DNA of 64,000 bases from Flavobacterium chungbukense (GTDB lineage Bacteria > Bacteroidota > Bacteroidia > Flavobacteriales > Flavobacteriaceae): positions 868,001 through 932,000 of the forward strand of contig NZ_JAJGZV010000002.1 of assembly GCF_020805785.1 (NCBI RefSeq), read 5' to 3'. The notes below the pieces were generated by a model. The model was not told where the DNA came from. It did no database searches and saw only the letters and a program-made list of their open reading frames with translations. Below, piece after piece: positions 58,864-64,000 of this stretch. Position numbers and translations under genes: made by a program. Positions within the stretch are counted from its first letter, which is position 1. Every line of letters begins with the position of its first letter.

Positions 58864-60540
58864 TTAGGCTTTAACATAAGCATCATCGTGCACACTTGCA
58901 ACCGCTCTTCCTGATGGATCGTTCATGTTTTTGAAAGCTTCATCCCACTCCAAAGCGATTTTTGTACTACAAGCCACACTTGCTTCCTGAGGCACGCATA
59001 ACGCTGCTGCATCACTTGGAAAATGTTCTGTAAAAATAGAACGATAGTAATATTCTTCTTTTGAAGTTGGTGTTTGCAATGGAAATTTAAATCTTGCATT
59101 TTCCAATTGTTCATCCGAAACTTCTCTAGCTACCACTTCTTTCAAAGTATCAATCCAGCTGTACCCAACTCCATCAGAAAATTGCTCTTTTTGTCTCCAT
59201 GCAACACTTTCTGGAAGCATATCTTCAAAAGCTTTACGAACAACCCATTTTTCCATTGGGTGTTCTTTGTTGATCATTTTATCTTGTGGATTGATGCGCA
59301 TGGCAACATCCATAAATTCTTTGTCTAAGAAAGGAACACGACCTTCAATTCCCCATGCTGCTAAACTTTTGTTAGCACGCAAACAGTCATACATATGAAG
59401 TTTACCTAATTTACGAACGTTTTCTTCGTGAAATTCTCTTGCGTTTGGTGCCTTGTGGAAATATAAATATCCTCCAAATAACTCATCTGCACCTTCACCT
59501 GAAAGAACCATTTTGATTCCCATTGATTTGATAACTCTCGCCATTAACCACATTGGAGTTGAAGCTCTTACTGTAGTTACATCATAAGTTTCAAGGTTGT
59601 AAATTACATCGCGAACAGCATCTAAACCTTCTTGGATTGTAAATTTAATTTCATGGTGAATCGTTCCGATATGATCTGCTACTTTTCTAGCTGCTGCTAA
59701 ATCTGGCGAACCTTCTAATCCAACTGAGAAAGAGTGCAATTGCGGATACCAAGCATCTGTTGTATCATCAGACTCAATTCTTTTTTGAGCAAATTTTTTA
59801 GCTACAGCCGAAGTAATAGAAGAATCTAAACCTCCTGAAAGTAAAACTCCGTAAGGAACATCACTCATTAATTGTCTGTGAACTGCTGCTTCCAAAGCTT
59901 TTTTGATCTCAGGAATGCTAGTTTCGTTATCTTTAACTGCATCGTACTCTGTCCAGTCTCTTTTGTACCATTGTACAAATTCACCATCTTTACTTGATAA
60001 GTAATGTCCTGGAGGAAATAATTCGATTTTTGTGCAGTATCCTTCTAAAGCTTTTAATTCTGAAGCTACATAGAAAGTTCCGTGTTGATCCCAACCAATG
60101 TATAATGGAATAATTCCCATGTGGTCACGAGCTACAAAATACTCATCTTTATCAACATCATAAATCGCAAATCCGAAGATTCCGTTTAATTCATCAACAA
60201 AGCTTACTCCTTTTTCTCTGTATAAAGCTAAAATAACTTCGCAGTCACTTTCTGTTTGAAAGTTATATTTTCCCTCAAATTGTTTACGCAATTCTCTGTG
60301 ATTGTAAATTTCACCGTTTGCAGCCAAAACCAATTTTTTATCTTCTGTAAATAAAGGTTGTTTTCCTGAAGCTGGATCCACAATTGCCAAACGCTCATGA
60401 GAAAGAATTGCTTTATCATTGCTATAAATTCCGCTCCAGTCTGGTCCACGGTGACGAATGATTTTAGACATTTCTAATACTTGAGGTCTTAACGCTTCGG
60501 CTTTTTGTTTAAGATCAAAGGCACATACAATTCCACACAT
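58864..60540 (-). CDS. asnB: Asparagine synthase B (glutamine-hydrolysing)
   Basis: Makes asparagine from aspartate, ATP and glutamine. The 558-residue enzyme has an intact N-terminal nucleophile (MCGIVCAF; Cys2 becomes Cys1 after Met removal), Arg50 in HERLAIVD, Asn75-Gly76 in ANGEIYN and Asp99 in SDCEVI. The synthetase half has the PPi loop SGGLDSS (235-241), the LHSFSVGLEGSPD and VLSGEGADELFGGYLYF blocks, and WRQKEQFSDGVGYSW. It lies upstream of the degenerate paralogue in the same direction, and the two share long identical stretches in the C-terminal half, so they are an ancient tandem duplication. Confidence 0.97.
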   Translation of the reverse strand: MCGIVCAFDLKQKAEALRPQVLEMSKIIRHRGPDWSGIYSNDKAILSHERLAIVDPASGKQPLFTEDKKLVLAANGEIYNHRELRKQFEGKYNFQTESDCEVILALYREKGVSFVDELNGIFGFAIYDVDKDEYFVARDHMGIIPLYIGWDQHGTFYVASELKALEGYCTKIELFPPGHYLSSKDGEFVQWYKRDWTEYDAVKDNETSIPEIKKALEAAVHRQLMSDVPYGVLLSGGLDSSITSAVAKKFAQKRIESDDTTDAWYPQLHSFSVGLEGSPDLAAARKVADHIGTIHHEIKFTIQEGLDAVRDVIYNLETYDVTTVRASTPMWLMARVIKSMGIKMVLSGEGADELFGGYLYFHKAPNAREFHEENVRKLGKLHMYDCLRANKSLAAWGIEGRVPFLDKEFMDVAMRINPQDKMINKEHPMEKWVVRKAFEDMLPESVAWRQKEQFSDGVGYSWIDTLKEVVAREVSDEQLENARFKFPLQTPTSKEEYYYRSIFTEHFPSDAAALCVPQEASVACSTKIALEWDEAFKNMNDPSGRAVASVHDDAYVKA

Positions 60541-61047
60541 AATATTCTATATTTTTATTTTTAAATTTTAATTTGATAAGGCAAAGATGAAGTATTAGTT
60601 ACAATTGAAAAACACAAACCTCAATATCAATTACAAATATCAATCAAAAAATTCAATTTACATATAAAATGTAAAATTTAGAAGTAAAAATTAGCTCGAA
60701 ACTTGAAAATTTTAATTTGGAACTAAAAAAAGGTTTAAAATTGAAAGTTTGATGTAATTCTTTGAATAAAATTTTGAGTTATTTTAGTATCAATGAAAAA
60801 TTCGTAAAGAACAGATTGAAAGTTGTTCACGAATTATTGTTTATACAATATACTTGTATCTATCCGAAAAAATCAGCAACAATTAAACGCACTATTTGTC
60901 ATTTCGAGGAACGAGAAATCACGCTAGAAACTCCACAAAATAAGTCACCAATCTTTGGCGAGCAACGTGTGTGATTTCTCGTTCCTCGAAATGACAAACT
61001 TTGCGTTTCAACGGATTGAAATTGATCCTATATAATGGAATGAAAAT
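60541..61047. other. Intergenic region upstream of asnB
   Basis: A 507-bp gap without a supported gene. It contains the third 104-bp palindromic element (60895-60998). The rest is very AT-rich with weak repeats of AAATTT type; no RNA gene or riboswitch is apparent. Confidence 0.5.
60895..60998. repeat. 104-bp MITE-like palindromic element, copy 3
   Basis: The terminal repeats are perfect over 28 bp (TTTGTCATTTCGAGGAACGA inward), with a C-to-T change at base 10 that is compensated on the other arm. Same length as copies 1 and 2, and the inner CTCCACAAAATAAGTCACCA matches copy 2. Confidence 0.85.
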
Positions 61048-61497
61048 TTACTCAACGCTTTCAATAGTATAATGCGTCTTATTTATCTCAAACTGAAACC
61101 CAGCTTTATTTCCCATTAAATGATTTCCAAGCGGAGATTGAGGTGAAAGTGCAATTACATTAATTCCGTCAATTGTAATTTTAGGAAGCGCAACGCTAAC
61201 ATATAAATAGATTCCATTTGCTTTTACCAAACTTCCTAAAACTATATTTTCAGTAGTTTTAAGTGGGTCAATTTTATCTAAAATCGTTTTTTGCTCGATT
61301 GCTTCTTTGAGTTTAGTAGTCAATTTTTCCTGTTCAATATGCATCATCGACAAAGCGGTTTCGTGTTTGTCGCCAGCAGAACCTTTGGCATCGTTTTTAG
61401 AATCTTCAGTCAAGTTTGAAATCATGTCTTTAAAAACATCAATTCTATCTTGAACCATTTGTGTATAATGGGAATATATTTTTTCTTTAAAAGTCAT
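61048..61497 (-). CDS. Gre-like small protein (often labelled 3-oxoacyl-ACP synthase)
   Basis: The 149-residue cytoplasmic protein has an N-terminal coiled coil (YSHYTQMVQDRIDVFKDMI ... AGDKHETALSMMHIEQEKLTTKLKEAIEQKTIL) and a C-terminal globular domain (IVLGSLVKANGIYLYVSVALPKITIDGINVIALSPQSPLGNHLMGNKAG). This coiled-coil plus FKBP-like-domain order is that of GreA/GreB, and the SPQSPLGxxLMG motif fits the Gre C-terminal SPxSPxGxAL. Flavobacterial orthologues are commonly named 3-oxoacyl-ACP synthase, but no thiolase active-site motif is present. ATG at 61497 is used; the longer GTG frame runs through a dispersed repeat (61504-61541), which argues against it. Confidence 0.75.
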   Translation of the reverse strand: MTFKEKIYSHYTQMVQDRIDVFKDMISNLTEDSKNDAKGSAGDKHETALSMMHIEQEKLTTKLKEAIEQKTILDKIDPLKTTENIVLGSLVKANGIYLYVSVALPKITIDGINVIALSPQSPLGNHLMGNKAGFQFEINKTHYTIESVE

Positions 61498-61503
61498 TTT
61501 TTT

Positions 61504-61541
61504 GAGGTACTGAGGTTCTGAGGTGCAAAGATGCAAAGGTT
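61504..61541. repeat. Repeat arm of the AAGGTTCTAAG family
   Basis: GAGGTACTGAGGTTCTGAGG followed by TGCAAAGATGCAAAGG: a degenerate arm immediately upstream of the Gre-like gene. Confidence 0.45.
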
Positions 61542-61562
61542 TTTCTCTAGTCAGAAAAAAAA

Positions 61563-61612
61563 CAGCCACGAATTCACGAATCTACTCCAAAAAATTCATG
61601 AGTTCATGGCTG
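61563..61612. repeat. Small palindrome, GCCACGAATTC family
   Basis: CAGCCACGAATTCACGAAT (61563-61581) pairs with ATTCATGAGTTCATGGCTG (61594-61612) at 16 of 19 positions. Related to the element at 11810-11924. Confidence 0.6.
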
Positions 61613-61676
61613 AAAAAAAAAGGCACTCTATTATTTTATATAATCTTTGTGCCCTAGTGTCTTTGTGGCTGTATCT

Positions 61677-63428
61677 TTAAAAATCAAATTTATAATTGGC
61701 ACCTCCTAAAACTTGAAATCCTTGTACAGGATAATTTAACCATTTTTCGTAAGCTTGATTTCCAATGTTATTTAATTTCAAGAAAAACGTTAAACGTTCG
61801 CTGAATTTATAACCTAAATGAGCATTGGCATCAAAATAACTTTTTAATGTTATTGGAGCATAATTTGCTGCCAAAGATGTGTTTACCTGCATATCTTTTC
61901 TTTCACCTACGTAAAACACATTCAATCCAGCATACCATTGCTTAGTAATATTAACGTCCAAAGTTGAACTTAATTTCATTGTTGGCAAATTCCATGCTTC
62001 AACCGCATTATCTGTATTATAATTATTAAAAGTTCCGTTTATTCCAAATGTTACATTCTGAGAGAAATCTGCTTTTAACTCTGCATAAAATCGTAATGTT
62101 CTAATATCTTCATAAACTACTCCGAAGGAATTCCCGAAGGCATAATCTTCATTCGTAATTACTTCTGTATAATCATTGGCTTTAAATAATGCTTTATCTT
62201 TTTCATTCAAATATGAACCCGTCACATTATAATTTACATTATTAGCTAATTTTCCTTTCAAACCAGCAAATACATTATATTGAGTACTAGATGGACGCAT
62301 ATTTAAAGTCGGTGACAAAAATGGGGTTTCAGTCACAAAATCAGCATAAGAATTCTGATTCAAACCTCCATTTACTCCTGTGTAAAAAATCATTAAATCG
62401 CCAACTAATTTATAAGATGCATTTACTTTTGGATATAAATAAAATTTGTTTCCGCTATTTTCAGAATCTCCACTGTAGAAAACTCCCGCTCCTAACTCTA
62501 AAGTCCAGTCATTTTCGTGAATTACAAAACTTGGTTCAATCCCCACATTTGTAAAACCATATTTTACAGCTTCTGTATTAGTCTGTAAATAATTATTTTT
62601 GAAAGAACCGCTTACGTGATCTACAATTACATTTGTTTTAATTGCCTGATCCATTATATCAACAGTAAAAGTCGGTTTTACATAAAATCTATTTTCTGAT
62701 GAAGAATAACTGTCTGAAAAATGAGTGAATTTTGCAGCAAGATTACTAAAAATACTTTCGGTAAATTCTGCATTTCCGCCCAACCAAATTGTATTATAAG
62801 AGTGATCTGGGTTGATACTACTTAGCAAATCATAACGTTGATTTGGAATTGTAGAACCGAATTCAGCTGGAAGTCCGTACCAATTGTAAATTTGATTTTG
62901 ATATCCTAAATCAACATTCCAGTTATTATCTCTGTTATTCTGACCATAACCGATATTAATTGCAGTATCGTAAAACTCATCGTTTAACTCCACATCTTTA
63001 ATTCCACCTTGCGAAGAATGATGGCGAAATATTCCAGCAACATAATCATTATTCCCTAAATCTTGATTTACAAACAATTCTGCGTTTAAAGTACTGTAGT
63101 TTCCGATTCCTAAAGTTGCATAATTATTAAACAATCGCTCTTTTTTAGCCTTTTCAACACCTTCTGCTTTTCCTTTAGAAGGCGTAAAAGTTGAAGCTAC
63201 AGGAACAGACAAAATACTGTATTTAATAACTTCCTTTGGCTGATTACCGCTGTCGTCAAGCGAAGGAGTTTCTTTCACTTTAAAAGCATCTGAAATAGTC
63301 GGCGAATAAGGTTTTACTACGTTTACAGTTTCCGTTCCGATACTTTCATTTTTCTTTTGCGCAATCGAAAACTGAGCTGTAAATAACACTAACAAAATGA
63401 TTATTTTATGTCGGCAGTTTAATTTCAT
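61677..63428 (-). CDS. TonB-dependent-receptor-like barrel protein without plug
   Basis: The 583-residue outer-membrane protein has a signal peptide (IIILLVLFTAQFSIAQ), then a periplasmic N-terminal segment of about 80 residues (GTETVNVVKPYSPTISDAFKVKETP) and a beta-barrel ending VLGGANYKFDF with terminal Phe. The barrel contains receptor-like strands (LRFYAELKADFSQNVTFGINGTFNNY; LTFFLKLNNIGNQAYEKWLNYP), but the TonB plug motifs seen in the other three receptors are missing. Proteins with this VVKPYSPTISDAFK opening are frequent in flavobacteria and are usually called TonB-dependent receptor or hypothetical. It may be a passive or accessory barrel. It precedes the Gre-like gene by 108 bp. Confidence 0.8.
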   Translation of the reverse strand: MKLNCRHKIIILLVLFTAQFSIAQKKNESIGTETVNVVKPYSPTISDAFKVKETPSLDDSGNQPKEVIKYSILSVPVASTFTPSKGKAEGVEKAKKERLFNNYATLGIGNYSTLNAELFVNQDLGNNDYVAGIFRHHSSQGGIKDVELNDEFYDTAINIGYGQNNRDNNWNVDLGYQNQIYNWYGLPAEFGSTIPNQRYDLLSSINPDHSYNTIWLGGNAEFTESIFSNLAAKFTHFSDSYSSSENRFYVKPTFTVDIMDQAIKTNVIVDHVSGSFKNNYLQTNTEAVKYGFTNVGIEPSFVIHENDWTLELGAGVFYSGDSENSGNKFYLYPKVNASYKLVGDLMIFYTGVNGGLNQNSYADFVTETPFLSPTLNMRPSSTQYNVFAGLKGKLANNVNYNVTGSYLNEKDKALFKANDYTEVITNEDYAFGNSFGVVYEDIRTLRFYAELKADFSQNVTFGINGTFNNYNTDNAVEAWNLPTMKLSSTLDVNITKQWYAGLNVFYVGERKDMQVNTSLAANYAPITLKSYFDANAHLGYKFSERLTFFLKLNNIGNQAYEKWLNYPVQGFQVLGGANYKFDF

Positions 63429-63581
63429 ATTTCTTTCTTTTTAAGAGTATAGAGCAAAGAAGCAAGAGAATAGACTCTCCCATTCTTCTCCTTAATTTCT
63501 TTATCTTTTTTCTTGACTCTTTATTCTATTTTCTAAAATCTAAATTCTTTCTTCTTTATTCTTTCTTCTTTTTCCTAAAAC

Positions 63582-64000
63582 CTAAGCTTCCCATTCGCCT
63601 TTAGCAACAAATTGAGCTTTCCCTCCGATATTAATATCATAATGGTCGTCAACTAATTTTCCTTTAAAATAAATTTGAGAAGGTCTGTTCATATAATCCC
63701 CTTGATAATTAATCAATTCGATTTCTTTGGTGTTGTATTTCAATAAAGAAGCTTGCAAACAAGTACTCGCGCTTCCTGTTGCAGCGTCCTCTAAAAGCTG
63801 ATTGTGTTCTATATAAAGCAATCGGCTCATTAGTTTTGAACCTTCTAAATAATAAAAATATAAGCCTCTATGATCTGTTTTACAATGCTGTCTCATCCAT
63901 TGGTCTGCTTTATCTTTATCCAAAACCAAATTCGCTAAAGCACGTTCGCTGCTTAAAGGAACCATGACAAATGCGCTTCCTGTTGTTACTTCCTGAACTG
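63582..64000 (-). CDS. PhzF-family isomerase-like protein (partial, N-terminus outside the window)
   Basis: The frame stays open to the window end: before the Met codon at 63965 it reads QEVTTGSAFVMVPLSS with no stop, so about 139 codons of the C-terminal part are present. The PhzF fold is identified by DAATGSASTCLQASLL (family pattern EDPATGSAxxxL) and by GLYFYYLEGSKLMSRLLYIEHNQ. PhzF-like proteins are isomerases or epimerases of diaminopimelate-epimerase fold; only a few have known substrates, and no phenazine genes are seen here. The next gene starts 153 bp downstream; that gap is a pyrimidine-rich low-complexity stretch. Confidence 0.85.
   Translation of the reverse strand, partial: VQEVTTGSAFVMVPLSSERALANLVLDKDKADQWMRQHCKTDHRGLYFYYLEGSKLMSRLLYIEHNQLLEDAATGSASTCLQASLLKYNTKEIELINYQGDYMNRPSQIYFKGKLVDDHYDINIGGKAQFVAKGEWEA

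Noticed and set aside
60762..60974. Plus-strand 70-residue frame upstream of asnB
   Set aside because: Its second half reads through the 104-bp palindromic element and the first half is AT-rich non-coding sequence.
63430..63580. Pyrimidine-rich stretch with TTCTTTCTTC repeats as a regulatory element
   Set aside because: Low-complexity sequence without a defined hairpin, promoter or repeat boundary.

Overview
The window is low-GC chromosomal DNA from a member of the Bacteroidota, most likely a Flavobacterium. Supporting signs are a type IX secretion (T9SS) gene trio, TonB-dependent receptors carrying carboxypeptidase-like N-terminal domains, a fused SecDF, many SPI and SPII signal peptides, promoters of the TTTG-N19-TAnnTTTG type, and many short dispersed palindromic repeats. 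No rRNA, tRNA, CRISPR array, prophage or plasmid genes were seen. About 45 protein genes are supported.

Layout. 0.3-3.0 kb: a DUF5723 barrel protein and prfA (release factor 1), each followed by a terminator nested in an imperfect palindrome. 3.3-9.4 kb: small accessory genes (lipoproteins, a YqaE/Pmp3 protein, a Gre-like factor, LprI-like, SRPBCC and DUF3592 proteins) interrupted by a REP-associated tyrosine transposase (RAYT) with its REP-like hairpins. 9.4-14.0 kb: topoisomerase III and four small, mostly membrane, proteins. 14.1-26.4 kb: an MFS transporter, then an iron-acquisition block with three TonB-dependent receptors, a PepSY membrane protein and a DUF4198 protein; four of these share a Fur-box-like operator placed on a recognisable promoter. 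An APC permease follows. 26.5-29.9 kb: an overlapping pair of unknown exported proteins. 30.2-34.3 kb: valS, a DUF1573 protein and a lipoprotein. 34.4-40.1 kb: T9SS-linked OmpA/PD40 protein, PorP/SprF and a large type B T9SS cargo. 40.3-47.3 kb: an aspartyl protease with PDZ, an aminotransferase, folE, cysS, yidD, lgt and a PagL-like deacylase. 47.4-56.7 kb: secDF, mdh, gyrB and an M16 protease. 56.9-60.5 kb: two tandem asnB paralogues. 61.0-64.0 kb: a Gre-like small protein, an outer-membrane barrel protein and a PhzF-family gene cut by the window end.

Most notable points: (1) the downstream asnB paralogue has lost the catalytic Cys and two other glutaminase residues but keeps the synthetase signature, beside an intact asnB; (2) four co-located iron genes share one operator, which also corrects the start of the first receptor; (3) a RAYT sits among inverted hairpin repeats, two of which form a 174-bp tandem duplication; (4) three copies of a 104-bp mobile-looking palindrome occur; (5) terminators lie repeatedly inside larger dispersed palindromes; (6) a 7-bp tandem repeat lies inside valS. 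All domain calls were made by reading the sequence; no database search was run.
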